Shown: positions 15,913-25,213, numbered from the stretch's first letter. The stretch: DNA of 26,103 nucleotides from an uncultured Alistipes sp. (GCF_902388705.1 NZ_CABMQJ010000032.1:1-26103), one strand, 5' to 3'. The notes: generated by a model from the sequence alone, not told the origin. Numbers and translations: made by a program.

Positions 15913-17805
15913 ATGGAATATACGATTCTTATCCCCCTGCTTCCGCTGCTCGCGTTCCTCTTCCTGGGGCTGGCGGGCATGAAGCTCAAACCCGTCGCGG
16001 CGGGCGTCATTGGCACGGCTGCGGTGGCCGTGGCGGCGCTGTTGAGCTATTACACGGCGTTCGAGTATTTCTCCGCCGGGCGGGATGCGGCGGGCGTGTT
16101 CCCGACGCTGGTGCCGTGGAACGCCGTCTGGCTGCCTATGAGCGAAACGCTGCACATCGATATGGGCATCCTGCTGGACCCGATTTCGGTGATGATGCTC
16201 GTGGTGATTTCGACCGTGTCGCTGATGGTGCACGTCTACTCGCTGGGCTACATGAAGGGCGAGCGGGGTTTTCAGCGCTACTACGCGTTCCTGTCGCTGT
16301 TCACGATGAGCATGACGGGCCTGGTCGTGGCGACCAATATCTTCCAGATGTACCTGTTCTGGGAACTGGTAGGCGTCAGCTCCTACCTGCTGATCGGCTT
16401 CTACTACACGAAGAAGGAGGCCGTCGCGGCGTCGAAAAAGGCCTTTATCGTCACGCGATTCGCCGATCTGGGCTTCCTCATCGGCATCCTTTTCTACGGC
16501 TATTATGCCGGGACGTTCTCCTTCACGCCCGGGGCGCAACTGCTGGCGGCGGCCGGGGCGATGATTCCGCTGGCGCTGGGGCTGATGTTCATCGGCGGCG
16601 CGGGCAAAAGCGCCATGTTCCCGCTGCACATCTGGCTGCCCGATGCCATGGAGGGCCCTACGCCGGTGTCGGCGCTGATTCATGCCGCGACGATGGTCGT
16701 GGCGGGTGTCTACCTCGTGGCGCGCATGTTCCCGCTCTTTATCGGCTATGCACCCGAGGTGCTGCACTGGACGGCCTATATCGGCGCTTTCACGGCCTTG
16801 TATGCCGCCGTCGTGGCCTGCGTGCAGAGCGATATCAAGCGTGTGCTGGCGTTCAGCACCATTTCGCAAATCGGCTTCATGATTGTGGCGCTGGGCGTCT
16901 GCACCTCGGCCGACCCGCATGCGGGCGGACTGGGGTACATGGCCTCGATGTTCCACCTCTTCACGCACGCCATGTTCAAGGCCCTGCTGTTCCTCGGCGC
17001 CGGATGCATCATCCACGCCGTCCACTCCAACGAGATGTCGGCCATGGGCGGCCTGCGCAGGTATATGCCCGTGACGCACGTGACGTTCCTCGTCGCCTGC
17101 CTCGCCATCGCGGGAGTCTGGCCTTTGAGCGGCTTCTTCTCGAAGGACGAAATCCTGACCGCCTGCTTCGCGTTCAGCCCCGTGATGGGGTGGGTGATGA
17201 CCGGGATTGCCGGCCTGACGGCATTCTACATGTTCCGCCTCTATTACAACATTTTCTGGGGGCGCGAGAATCGCGAACTGCATGCCGCGCACACGCCGCA
17301 CGAGGCGCCGCTGACGATGACCCTGCCGCTGGTGTTCCTGGCCGCGGTGACCTGTGCGGCGGGTTTTATCCCGTTCGGGAATTTCGTGAGCAGCGACGGC
17401 CTGCCCTATGCAATCCATATCGACCGGGGCGTGGCGGGCGTGAGCCTCTGCGTGGCGGCCACGGCCATTGCGCTGGCTACGTGGATGTACCTGCGTGAGC
17501 GGCAGCCCGTGGCCGATGCCCTGGCCGTGCGTTTCAGGGGGCTGCATAAAGCGGCCTATCACCGCTTCTATATCGACGAGATCTACCGGTTCATTACCCA
17601 CCGGGTGATTTTCGCCTGCATCTCGGCCCCGATCGCATGGTTCGACCGCCACGTGGTCGACGGATTGATGAACCTCCTGGCGCGGGCGACGAACGGCGCC
17701 GCATATCTGATTCGCGACATGCAGAGCGGCAGCGTGCAGCGTTACTGTATCTGGTTCCTGGGCGGCGCGCTGGGCTTTACGATTGTCTTACTGTTAATCT
17801 GCTAA
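15913..17805 (+). CDS. nuoL: NADH-quinone oxidoreductase subunit L (proton pump)
   Basis: A 630-residue antiporter-like subunit, the distal proton pump, whose C-terminal lateral helix clamps the membrane arm. Key residues are visible: E151 in FWELVGVSSYLLIG and K232 in GGAGKSAMFPLHIWLPDAMEGPTPVSALIHAATMV-type sequence (residues 228-261). The C-terminal 130 residues contain the amphipathic segment with YHRFYIDEIYRF and a final anchoring helix. The length is normal. Confidence 0.96.
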   Translation: MEYTILIPLLPLLAFLFLGLAGMKLKPVAAGVIGTAAVAVAALLSYYTAFEYFSAGRDAAGVFPTLVPWNAVWLPMSETLHIDMGILLDPISVMMLVVISTVSLMVHVYSLGYMKGERGFQRYYAFLSLFTMSMTGLVVATNIFQMYLFWELVGVSSYLLIGFYYTKKEAVAASKKAFIVTRFADLGFLIGILFYGYYAGTFSFTPGAQLLAAAGAMIPLALGLMFIGGAGKSAMFPLHIWLPDAMEGPTPVSALIHAATMVVAGVYLVARMFPLFIGYAPEVLHWTAYIGAFTALYAAVVACVQSDIKRVLAFSTISQIGFMIVALGVCTSADPHAGGLGYMASMFHLFTHAMFKALLFLGAGCIIHAVHSNEMSAMGGLRRYMPVTHVTFLVACLAIAGVWPLSGFFSKDEILTACFAFSPVMGWVMTGIAGLTAFYMFRLYYNIFWGRENRELHAAHTPHEAPLTMTLPLVFLAAVTCAAGFIPFGNFVSSDGLPYAIHIDRGVAGVSLCVAATAIALATWMYLRERQPVADALAVRFRGLHKAAYHRFYIDEIYRFITHRVIFACISAPIAWFDRHVVDGLMNLLARATNGAAYLIRDMQSGSVQRYCIWFLGGALGFTIVLLLIC

Positions 17806-17817
17806 ACCGAAGCTGTT

Positions 17818-19302
17818 ATGTATATGTTATCCTTGTTTCCCGCCGTTCCGGTGCTCATGATGCTGGGGCTCTGGCTCTCGAAGTCCACGCGGCAGATACA
17901 TGCCGTGATGGTGGCGGGTTCTACGCTGCTGCTGGCGCTGGCGGTGGTGCTGGTGTTCCGGTACCTCGGCCTGCGGGAGGCGGGCGAGACGGCCGCCATG
18001 CTCTTTACCGGGAGCCATGTGTGGTATGCGCCGCTCCATATCCATTATGCCGTGGGTGTCGACGGAATCTCGGTGGCCATGCTGCTGCTGTCGGCCGTCA
18101 TCGTTTTCACGGGCACGTTCGCCTCGTGGCGGATGCAGACGCAGGTAAAGGAGTATTTCCTCTGGTTCTGCCTGTTGAGCGTGGGCGTTTTCGGATTTTT
18201 CGTTTCAATCGACCTCTTCACGATGTTCATGTTCTACGAGGTGGCGCTGATTCCGATGTACCTGCTCATCGGCGTGTGGGGCAGCGGCCGCAAGGAGTAT
18301 GCGGCGATGAAGCTGACGCTGATGCTCATGGGCGGCTCGGCGCTGCTGCTGACAGGCATCCTGGGAATCTACTACGGGGCCGGGGCCACGACGATGAACA
18401 TCCAGGAGATTGCGCAGCTGCACAATATTCCCGTGGCACAGCAGTACGTCTGGTTCCCGCTGGTGTTCGTCGGCTTCGGCGTGCTGGGAGCCCTGTTCCC
18501 GTTCCATACGTGGAGCCCCGACGGCCATGCCTCGGCGCCGACGGCCGTGTCGATGCTCCATGCCGGCGTGCTGATGAAGCTGGGCGGGTACGGCTGTTTC
18601 CGCGTGGCGATGTACCTGCTGCCCGAAGCGGCGCAGGAGTTGAGCTGGATATTCATCATCCTGACGACGGTTTCGGTGGTCTACGGCGCTTTTGCGGCCT
18701 GCGTGCAGACCGACCTCAAATATATCAACGCCTACTCGTCGGTGTCGCACTGCGGGCTGGTGCTCTTCGCCATTCTGATGATGAATTCGACGGCCGGGAC
18801 GGGCGCCGTGCTCCAGATGTTGAGCCACGGCCTGATGACGGCGCTTTTCTTCGCCCTGATCGGCATGATTTACGGCCGGACGCACACGCGCGACATCCGC
18901 GAGTTGAGCGGCCTGATGAAGGTGATGCCTTTCCTGGCGGTGGGCTATGTCATTGCGGGCCTTGCGAACCTCGGACTGCCGGGATTGAGCGGTTTCGTGG
19001 CCGAGATGACCATCTTCAACGGTGCGTTCATGAACAACGACACGTTCCACCGCGTGGTGACGATCATCGCCTGCACGTCGATCGTCATCACGGCGGTCTA
19101 CATCCTGCGCGTGGTCGGAAAGATACTCTACGGCACCTGTGAGAACGGGCAGCACCTCAAACTCGCCGACGCCACGTGGGACGAGCGCCTGTCGGTCGTC
19201 TGCCTCATCGCCGCCATCGCCGGCATGGGGCTCGCGCCGCTGTGGGTGAGCGACATGATACGGGGCAGCGTCACGGAGATTATTACCCACATAATGAATT
19301 AA
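17818..19302 (+). CDS. nuoM: NADH-quinone oxidoreductase subunit M (proton pump, TM7 lysine missing)
   Basis: A 494-residue antiporter-like pump subunit with about 14 helices. E141 in FMFYEVALIPMYLLIG and the lysine of GVLMKLGGYG (K254) are conserved. The TM7 motif reads GFGVLGALFPFHTWSPDGH (219-237): Leu223 stands where E. coli NuoM has Lys234 (AFAVKMPVVPLHGW), a residue reported as essential for pumping there. The DNA reads GTG CTG GGA at this spot with no frame disturbance. The rest, including FAACVQTDLKYINAYSSVSHCGLVL, is well conserved, so the gene is intact. Whether the change is general in this phylum cannot be judged here. Confidence 0.95.
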   Translation: MYMLSLFPAVPVLMMLGLWLSKSTRQIHAVMVAGSTLLLALAVVLVFRYLGLREAGETAAMLFTGSHVWYAPLHIHYAVGVDGISVAMLLLSAVIVFTGTFASWRMQTQVKEYFLWFCLLSVGVFGFFVSIDLFTMFMFYEVALIPMYLLIGVWGSGRKEYAAMKLTLMLMGGSALLLTGILGIYYGAGATTMNIQEIAQLHNIPVAQQYVWFPLVFVGFGVLGALFPFHTWSPDGHASAPTAVSMLHAGVLMKLGGYGCFRVAMYLLPEAAQELSWIFIILTTVSVVYGAFAACVQTDLKYINAYSSVSHCGLVLFAILMMNSTAGTGAVLQMLSHGLMTALFFALIGMIYGRTHTRDIRELSGLMKVMPFLAVGYVIAGLANLGLPGLSGFVAEMTIFNGAFMNNDTFHRVVTIIACTSIVITAVYILRVVGKILYGTCENGQHLKLADATWDERLSVVCLIAAIAGMGLAPLWVSDMIRGSVTEIITHIMN

Positions 19303-19308
19303 GCGATT

Positions 19309-20736
19309 ATGGATTACAGCAATATATTCGTCTATATGCAGGCCGAGGTGACGCTCGTCGCGGTAATCGTCCTGCTGTTCCTCTATGACCTGGTGGCAGG
19401 GGAGCGGGGCCGCCGCTGGTTTTCGCCCGTGGCCTGCGGGCTGCTCGTGGTGCAGGTGCTGGCCAACATCGTGCCCGGTACGGCGGGCGAGGTGTTCGGC
19501 GGCATGTTCCGGTATGTGCCGATGCACACCGTCGTCAAAAGCGTGCTGACCGTCGGCACGCTCATTGTCTGCCTGCAGGCAGACACATGGCTGCGCCGCG
19601 AGGATACCGCCCACAAGCAGGGCGAGTTCTACATCCTGACGCTCTCGACGCTGCTGGGTATGTATTTCATGATAGGCGCGGGAAACTTCCTGCTCTTCTT
19701 CCTCGGCATGGAGCTGGCGTCGGTGCCGATGGCCTGCCTGGTGGCGTTCGACAAGTACAAGCGCTACTTGGCCGAGGCGGGTGCGAAATACATCCTCTGC
19801 GCCTTGTTCGCCAGCGGTGTGATGCTCTACGGCATCTCGTTCCTCTACGGGACGACCGGGACGCTCTATTTCGACGATATGGCGGCCCGCATTACCGGCT
19901 CGCCGCTGCAAATCATGGCGATGGTGTTCTTCTTCGCCGGGCTCGGGTTCAAAATCTCGCTCGTGCCGTTCCACCTCTGGACGGCCGATACCTACCAGGG
20001 GGCGCCGACGACCGTGACCTCCTACCTCTCGGTGGTGTCGAAAGGTTCGGCGGCGTTCGTGCTGATGACCGTGCTGGTGAAAGTCTTCGGCCCGATGGTC
20101 GAACAGTGGCAGACGCTGCTCTGTGCCGTGACGGTGCTCTCCATCACGGTCGCCAACCTGTTCGCCATCCGCCAGAAGGACCTGAAGCGCTTCCTCGCCT
20201 TTTCGTCCATCTCGCAGGCCGGGTACATCATGCTGGCCGTAATCGGGGGCAGCGCCATCGGCATGACCTCGCTGGTGTTCTACGTGCTGGTCTACATGGC
20301 GGCGAACCTCGCGGTGTTCGGAGTTATCTCGGTTGTCGAACAGCACAGCGGCGGCAAGGTCGGCATCGGGGACTACAACGGCTTCTACCGAACCAACCCC
20401 AAGCTGGCGCTGGCGATGACCCTCGCGCTCTTCTCGCTGGCGGGCATTCCGCCTTTCGCCGGGTTCTTCTCGAAGTTTTTCGTCTTCGCGGCGGCTTTCC
20501 AGGGCGGGTTCCGCCTGCTGGTGTTCATCGCCCTGGTCAATACGGTGATTTCGCTCTATTACTACCTGCTGGTAATCAAGGCGATGTATATTACGCCCAA
20601 CGATACGCCGATTGCACCGCTGCGCAGCGACGGCTATACGCGCGTCAGTCTTGCGCTCTGCATGGCGGGTGTACTGCTGGCGGGCATTTTCAGCGCGGTT
20701 TACGACGGCATCGACGCCTTCGCGTTCGGACTCTGA
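19309..20736 (+). CDS. nuoN: NADH-quinone oxidoreductase subunit N (proton pump)
   Basis: A 475-residue antiporter-like pump subunit and the last gene of the operon, 6 bp after nuoM. The key charged residues are E135 in FLGMELASVPMACLV, K215 in GLGFKISLVPFHLW and K245 in SVVSKGSAAF, all at the expected family positions. FAIRQKDLKRFLAFSSISQAGYI is the other antiporter signature. The ending is a plain helix. A 22-bp hairpin follows. Confidence 0.96.
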   Translation: MDYSNIFVYMQAEVTLVAVIVLLFLYDLVAGERGRRWFSPVACGLLVVQVLANIVPGTAGEVFGGMFRYVPMHTVVKSVLTVGTLIVCLQADTWLRREDTAHKQGEFYILTLSTLLGMYFMIGAGNFLLFFLGMELASVPMACLVAFDKYKRYLAEAGAKYILCALFASGVMLYGISFLYGTTGTLYFDDMAARITGSPLQIMAMVFFFAGLGFKISLVPFHLWTADTYQGAPTTVTSYLSVVSKGSAAFVLMTVLVKVFGPMVEQWQTLLCAVTVLSITVANLFAIRQKDLKRFLAFSSISQAGYIMLAVIGGSAIGMTSLVFYVLVYMAANLAVFGVISVVEQHSGGKVGIGDYNGFYRTNPKLALAMTLALFSLAGIPPFAGFFSKFFVFAAAFQGGFRLLVFIALVNTVISLYYYLLVIKAMYITPNDTPIAPLRSDGYTRVSLALCMAGVLLAGIFSAVYDGIDAFAFGL

Positions 20737-20764
20737 CGCCGGGCGGCGCGGAATCCGGCACCCG

Positions 20765-20813
20765 GGACACACGAAGGGCGGCAGGGATTGACCCTGCCGC
20801 CCTTCGTGTGTCC
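20765..20813. terminator. 22-bp perfect hairpin between convergent nuoN and ogt
   Basis: Arms 20765-20786 and 20792-20813 are perfectly complementary with a 5-nt loop (ATTGA). It lies about 28 bp after the nuoN stop and about 17 bp after the ogt stop on the other strand. Neither side has a T run, so it may end transcription from both directions with help from another factor, or protect both mRNA ends. The inner part shares GGCAGGGATT...CCCTGCC with the tnaA terminator. Confidence 0.7.
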
Positions 20814-20829
20814 GGTGGCGTGCCTGCCG

Positions 20830-21321
20830 TCATTTTTCTTTTTCGAGTTCCAGCAGGTGTTCCTTGACGTCCAACCCGCCCGCATAGCCCGTCAGCGTGC
20901 CGCTGCTGCCCACGACGCGATGGCAGGGGACGACCACGGCAATCGGGTTGCGGTTGTTGGCCATGCCCACGGCGCGGCAGGCCGTGGGGCATCCGATCTG
21001 TACGGCGATTTGTTTGTAGGTGCGGGTCTGCCCGTAGGGGATTGTCCGCAGGGCCGTCCATACGGTTTGCTGGAACGGGGTGCCGGCGGGCGAGAGCGGC
21101 AGCGTGAAGTCGCGGCGCGCGCCTGCGAAATACTCTTCCAGCTCGCGCACCGTCTGTCGCAGCAGGGGCGTGGCGGTTTCGACGGTGCAGATTTCGGGTA
21201 CGCTCCTGCCGGAGGGTACGCTTTGGTGCTCCCGTGCGAAAAAGATGCGTGTCACGGCGTCGGGCGATGCCGTGATGCCCAGCCGGCCGACCGGCGTTTC
21301 GAGGTAGAGTAACCGTTCCAT
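20830..21321 (-). CDS. ogt: Methylated-DNA-[protein]-cysteine S-methyltransferase (O6-alkylguanine repair)
   Basis: A suicide repair protein that moves an alkyl group from O6-alkylguanine to its own cysteine. The 163-residue length fits the Ogt type without an Ada regulatory domain. The active site is PCHRV with acceptor C133. The helix-turn-helix contains YGQTRTYKQIA (96-106) and the arginine finger R116 in CRAVGMANNRNP. The N-terminal part (1-75) is the variable ribonuclease-H-like domain. It is the last gene of the minus-strand unit, 12 bp after the peptidase gene. Confidence 0.95.
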   Translation of the reverse strand: MERLLYLETPVGRLGITASPDAVTRIFFAREHQSVPSGRSVPEICTVETATPLLRQTVRELEEYFAGARRDFTLPLSPAGTPFQQTVWTALRTIPYGQTRTYKQIAVQIGCPTACRAVGMANNRNPIAVVVPCHRVVGSSGTLTGYAGGLDVKEHLLELEKEK

Positions 21322-21333
21322 ATGTTTGTCGGT

Positions 21334-23469
21334 TTAAAGGTGTCCGAGCGTGTATTCGATCATCTTCTGCCGTACGTTGGCCGTGTCGTTGGGCTGCATC
21401 GAATGGTTCTGGTCGGGGTAGACCATCATGTCGTACTGCTTGCCGCAGCGGTTCAGGGCGCGCGTCATTTCAACGGTATTCTGGAAGTGGACGTTGTCGT
21501 CGGCCGTGCCGTGAATCAGCAGCAGCTGCGTCCGCCGGTCGTCGAGCATCCGTGCGAAGTTGATGGGTGAATTGTCGTCGTAACCCGCGGCGTTGTACTG
21601 CGGCAGGTTGTTGTAGATTTCGGTGTAAATCGAGTCGTAGTAGCGCCATGAGGTGACGGGTGCCACGGCGATTGCCATCTTGAAAATCCCGTGGCCTTTC
21701 AGCGCGCAGCTCAAGGCCATGAAGCCGCCGTACGACCATCCGTAGATGCCGATGCGCGCCGGGTCGGCGTAGGGCTGTGCGGCGAGGTAGCGGGCGAACG
21801 AGAGCTGGTCCTCGACCTCCAGCGCCCCCAGGCGGCCGTAGGTGATCTTTTTGAACTTCTCGCCCCGGAATCCTGTGCCGCGGCCGTCGGTGCAGGCCAC
21901 GATGTAGCCCTTGTCGGCCAGCGCGTCCTCCCAGTCGAGCGACCAGCGGTCGCGCACCGACTGCGAGCCGGGGCCCGAATACTGCGTCAGCAGCACGGGG
22001 TAGCGCTGCGAGGGGTCGAATCCGCGCGGTTTGATGAGGTAGGCGTTCAGCGTGTCGCCCCGTTCGGTCACGAATGTGAAGAACTCCTTGACGGGGCGCT
22101 GTGTCGCGGCCAGCTGCTCGCGCAGCGCGCGGCTTTCGAAGAGCGTGCGCACCGGATTGCCCTCGCCGTCGCAGATTTCTACCCGGTTGGGCGTCGCGGC
22201 GTTGGAGAAGGTGGCGATGTAGTATTTCATTCCGGTGCTCGGGGCGATGGTGTAGAACCCTTCCTCGTTGGTCAGCCGGCGTTTGTCCTTGCCGTCGAGC
22301 CGTACGCTGTACAGGTTGCGGCGCAGCGGCGAGGTTTCGGTCGAGAGGTACCATACCCGTTTGCCGTCGGTGCCGATTAGGTCGGTGACCTCCCACGGCC
22401 CTTTGGTCACCTGGGCGAGGAACCCTTTGCGGATGCTGTACAGGTAGAGGTGCATGTAACCCGTGTGGCTCTCCTGCCGCACGAGGAAACGATCGCTGTC
22501 GACGAACGTTACGGTCTTGTCGTCCACCCGCTCGACATACTGCTGCGAGCGTTCGTCGTAAATCGTACGCTGGGCGCCGTGCGGCTCGCAAAGGATTACC
22601 TCGAAGGTGTTCTGCCGGCGGTTGAGGCGGAAAAAGTAAAGCCGTCCGTCGGGCGTCCAGCCGATGCGGGGAATGTACTGGTCGGTTTCGCCGCCCGTGT
22701 CGATGCGCTCTTTGGCGCCCGTCTGAAGGTCGCAAACCCACACCTCGACCGTCGAGTTGCGCTCGCCGGCTTTGGGGTATTTGAACGAGTAGGCCTCGTT
22801 GTAGAGCTTGCCGTCGAAGCGCATCATCTCCATCAGCGGAACTTCCGTTTCGTCGAAGCGCAGGTAGGCGATGCGGCGGCTGTCGGGCGAGAAAGCGTAG
22901 GCTTTCGTAAAGCCGAACTCCTCCTCGTAGACCCAGTCGGTGGTGCCGTTGATGATTGCATTCCAGGCACCGTCGTCGGTGATGCGCCGCGTCTGCCCGG
23001 CCGCGGTGTCGTAGACGTAGAGGTCGTTGCGGTCGGAGTAGGCTATGAGTTTGCCGTCGGGCGAGAACGAGGCGTCGCGCGGGGCTTCGGCCTCCCGGAG
23101 CACGGGTGTCAGGCTGCCGCCCCGGGCCAGGTAATAGCTGGTGGTGTAGGAGTGGCGGTAGATCGGTTTGGCGCCCGAAGCAATCAGGATTTGCCGTTCG
23201 TCGGGCGAAAACGTGTAATCCGTTATGACGAGGTTGGCCGTCGGCGAGGGGAGCATGCTCTGGCCCCGTCCGGCCGCGGCGTAACCGTAACGGACGATGT
23301 TGTTGCCCTCGAGCGTCGTGTAATGTTCGCCGTCGGCCATCGAGCGGATGCCGCGCACGCCCTCGTTCATCGAGCGCAGGCGCGCGATTTCAGCGTATTC
23401 GCCCCGCGCCTGTGCCGTACCCGCGCAGAGGAGGGCGGCGGCAAGGAGTGAAAAAAGTCGTGTTTTCAC
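21334..23469 (-). CDS. Dipeptidyl-peptidase IV family (S9B) exported serine peptidase
   Basis: A 711-residue enzyme with a signal peptide (MKTRLFSLLAAALLCAGTAQA), probably periplasmic or outer-membrane associated. Residues about 40-460 form an eight-bladed propeller (SPDGK, SPDSRR and TPDGR blade motifs). Residues 460-711 are the alpha/beta-hydrolase domain with catalytic Ser579 in GWSYGGF, Asp657 in HGTADDNVH and His689 in DQNHSM. The pair E182-E183 in WVYEEEF matches the Glu motif that holds the substrate N-terminus in DPP IV. X-Pro dipeptide release is therefore the best guess, though related S9 enzymes with other preferences share these features. It is the third gene of a tight operon. 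Confidence 0.9.
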   Translation of the reverse strand: MKTRLFSLLAAALLCAGTAQARGEYAEIARLRSMNEGVRGIRSMADGEHYTTLEGNNIVRYGYAAAGRGQSMLPSPTANLVITDYTFSPDERQILIASGAKPIYRHSYTTSYYLARGGSLTPVLREAEAPRDASFSPDGKLIAYSDRNDLYVYDTAAGQTRRITDDGAWNAIINGTTDWVYEEEFGFTKAYAFSPDSRRIAYLRFDETEVPLMEMMRFDGKLYNEAYSFKYPKAGERNSTVEVWVCDLQTGAKERIDTGGETDQYIPRIGWTPDGRLYFFRLNRRQNTFEVILCEPHGAQRTIYDERSQQYVERVDDKTVTFVDSDRFLVRQESHTGYMHLYLYSIRKGFLAQVTKGPWEVTDLIGTDGKRVWYLSTETSPLRRNLYSVRLDGKDKRRLTNEEGFYTIAPSTGMKYYIATFSNAATPNRVEICDGEGNPVRTLFESRALREQLAATQRPVKEFFTFVTERGDTLNAYLIKPRGFDPSQRYPVLLTQYSGPGSQSVRDRWSLDWEDALADKGYIVACTDGRGTGFRGEKFKKITYGRLGALEVEDQLSFARYLAAQPYADPARIGIYGWSYGGFMALSCALKGHGIFKMAIAVAPVTSWRYYDSIYTEIYNNLPQYNAAGYDDNSPINFARMLDDRRTQLLLIHGTADDNVHFQNTVEMTRALNRCGKQYDMMVYPDQNHSMQPNDTANVRQKMIEYTLGHL

Positions 23470-23484
23470 GTCAAAAGGTCGGTT

Positions 23485-24171
23485 TTAAATGTCTTCGACG
23501 TCGAAATCGTAGCCGAGGCGTTTGCCCGTCACGAACTTCGAGTTGTCCATCTTGGTGTTGAACTGGTCGACCGTGACGCGCTTGTTGTCTTCGTAGGGCG
23601 GCATCAGCAGGTCGAAGTTCAGTGCGAAATAAATCGCCGGTTCGAGGATTGCAATCAGCGCCTCCCGGTCGAGTTCGGCTTTGCCGAAGTTCATGGCCCG
23701 CATCGAGGTCTGCTGCTTGCCTTCGACGAAGTAGCGGCGCTCGCGGTTGATGAAGATGCGCCCGACGAGGTATCCCTCGTCGGCGTTGCGGTTGAACTTG
23801 AACGAGTCGGAGAGGAAGTTGTAGATATTTATCAGTCCGCAGTAGGAGTTCTCCCGGTCGGCCTGCACGTAGGGATTCTGCCAAATCAGGTGGTTGGAGT
23901 CGAACTCGAAGACATCGGTGTGCATCTGGAAGATGAGGATGTCGTTGGCCACCTGCAGCTGGGCCTCGAATTTGCCGCGGTCGCGGTATTCGAGCCTCAC
24001 GCGGCGGTCGAGTTTGCCGTCGAGTTCGTCGTCCATCTCCGAGGCCATTTCGAGCAGCGTCTCCTTCAGTTCGTTGAATGCCGAGAACGTGTTGTCGAAG
24101 ACCCGTTGTTTGAGGGTGGACTTGCGGATGATGGTGTCCAGGATTTTGCTCCTTAACGGTGTCGTTTCCAT
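23485..24171 (-). CDS. Conserved-looking protein of unknown function, 228 aa
   Basis: I do not recognise a named family. The protein is soluble in appearance, without signal peptide or membrane helix. The first 60 residues are charged and helical (STLKQRVFDNTFSAFNELKETLLEMASEMDDEL). The middle part has alternating strands and aromatic residues (DILIFQMHTDVFEFDSNHLIW, SYCGLINIYNFLSDSFKFN). The end is FVTGKRLGYDFDVEDI. It is clearly coding: the gene fits between its neighbours with gaps of 11 and 15 bp in the same direction. Its operon partners are a cell-wall hydrolase and an exported peptidase, but the protein itself seems cytoplasmic. Confidence 0.8.
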   Translation of the reverse strand: METTPLRSKILDTIIRKSTLKQRVFDNTFSAFNELKETLLEMASEMDDELDGKLDRRVRLEYRDRGKFEAQLQVANDILIFQMHTDVFEFDSNHLIWQNPYVQADRENSYCGLINIYNFLSDSFKFNRNADEGYLVGRIFINRERRYFVEGKQQTSMRAMNFGKAELDREALIAILEPAIYFALNFDLLMPPYEDNKRVTVDQFNTKMDNSKFVTGKRLGYDFDVEDI

Positions 24172-24182
24172 GCTATGCGGTT

Positions 24183-25190
24183 TTATTTGATGCGTATTTG
24201 CCGTCCCTTTTCGAGCACGCTGCCCGGCTTGAGGCGGTTGAGTTTCTCGACCGAGCGGGTGCGGATGGCGTAGGACTGGCCTACGGCGTAGGCGGTTTCC
24301 CCCTCGCGGCAGATGTGGGTGTGGGCGTTGCCGTCCCAGCGCTTCTTCTTGCGCTCGATGTAAATCACCTCGCCGGTCATCGGCTGCGCGGTCTTGCCTT
24401 TCAGGTCGTTGAACTTGCGCAGGTTGCGCGGCGAGAGGCGGAATTTCTGCCCGATATTCTCGAACGTGTCGCCCTCTTTGGCCAGCACGTAGTGCACGCC
24501 GTTGGTTTCATAGACGTTGTACCCGTTGTGGGCGTTGATTGTCACGCGGTAGTTGTCCGGGTCGACGGCCGACGACGAGGTCGCCACCCGGTCGACGCTG
24601 CTCTGGTCTGCGAACCACCCCTCCGGGTCGGTTATCCTGCGGCCCGAGCGCGAGGCGTAGAGCCGTTCGCCGTCGGGCTGGTCGAGCAGGAAGAGCTGGT
24701 TCTCCTCGATGATGCGCACCAGGCGCTGCGCATAGTCGGGGGCCGTGGCGTAACCTGCGGCTTTCAGTCCCCGGGCCCAGCTTTTGTAGTCGGAGGAGGA
24801 GTAGGCGAACAGCGAGTCGTAGCGGGGCTGCGAGTCGAGGAATTCGGCATGGTCGTGGTACGACGCCTCGACCGAGGGGTAGCTGCGGAAACATTCGCCT
24901 TTGGCGTCGTCGTCATAATAGACTTTGCCGCCCGTCCAGTTGCGTTTGCACTTGATGCCGAAGTGGTTGTTCGACTGCACCGAGAGCCAGCTGTTGCCGC
25001 AGTCGGACTCCAGAATGCCCTGCGCCATGGTGATGCTGGCCGGGATGCCGTAGCGCTCCATGTGGGCGACGGCGATGGATTTATAACGGTCGATATACTC
25101 CTCCCGGGTCAGGCGAACCTGCCCCGTGACACCCGTAGCGGCCGTCAGGAGGATTCCTGCAAGCAGTATTGCTTTTTTGGAAATATTCAT
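24183..25190 (-). CDS. Exported glucosaminidase (GH73-type) with two LysM domains
   Basis: A 335-residue peptidoglycan hydrolase. The N-terminal hydrophobic stretch (KKAILLAGILLTAATGVTG) is a signal peptide. Residues about 28-170 are the glucosaminidase domain with the likely catalytic Glu61 in MAQGILESDCGNSWLS, followed by NNHFGIKC (74-81) and an SYHDHAEFL stretch (110-118). LysM repeats at about 232-279 and 289-334 bind the glycan. The likely role is cutting peptidoglycan during growth or separation. It leads the operon with the 228-aa protein, the peptidase and ogt, under the promoter at 25214-25244. Confidence 0.93.
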   Translation of the reverse strand: MNISKKAILLAGILLTAATGVTGQVRLTREEYIDRYKSIAVAHMERYGIPASITMAQGILESDCGNSWLSVQSNNHFGIKCKRNWTGGKVYYDDDAKGECFRSYPSVEASYHDHAEFLDSQPRYDSLFAYSSSDYKSWARGLKAAGYATAPDYAQRLVRIIEENQLFLLDQPDGERLYASRSGRRITDPEGWFADQSSVDRVATSSSAVDPDNYRVTINAHNGYNVYETNGVHYVLAKEGDTFENIGQKFRLSPRNLRKFNDLKGKTAQPMTGEVIYIERKKKRWDGNAHTHICREGETAYAVGQSYAIRTRSVEKLNRLKPGSVLEKGRQIRIK

Positions 25191-25198
25191 TATCTTTG
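25169..25198 (+). promoter_or_regulatory. Promoter of the DUF4254-glycosyltransferase unit
   Basis: TTG (25169-25171), a 19-bp spacer and TATCTTTG (25191-25198) fit the Bacteroidetes promoter. It lies partly inside the first codons of the divergent glucosaminidase gene and gives a leader of about 60 nt. Confidence 0.6.
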
Positions 25199-25213
25199 TT
25201 TAATCTTTACGGG

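Noticed and set aside
15862..17652. 596-codon open frame antisense to nuoL
   Set aside because: Same reasoning: low-complexity His/Arg/Glu composition opposite an intact membrane protein gene.
18205..20772. 855-codon open frame antisense to nuoM and nuoN
   Set aside because: It lies wholly opposite well-conserved genes, has an Arg/His/Glu-rich composition typical of reverse-complement reading of GC-rich DNA, and shows no domain.
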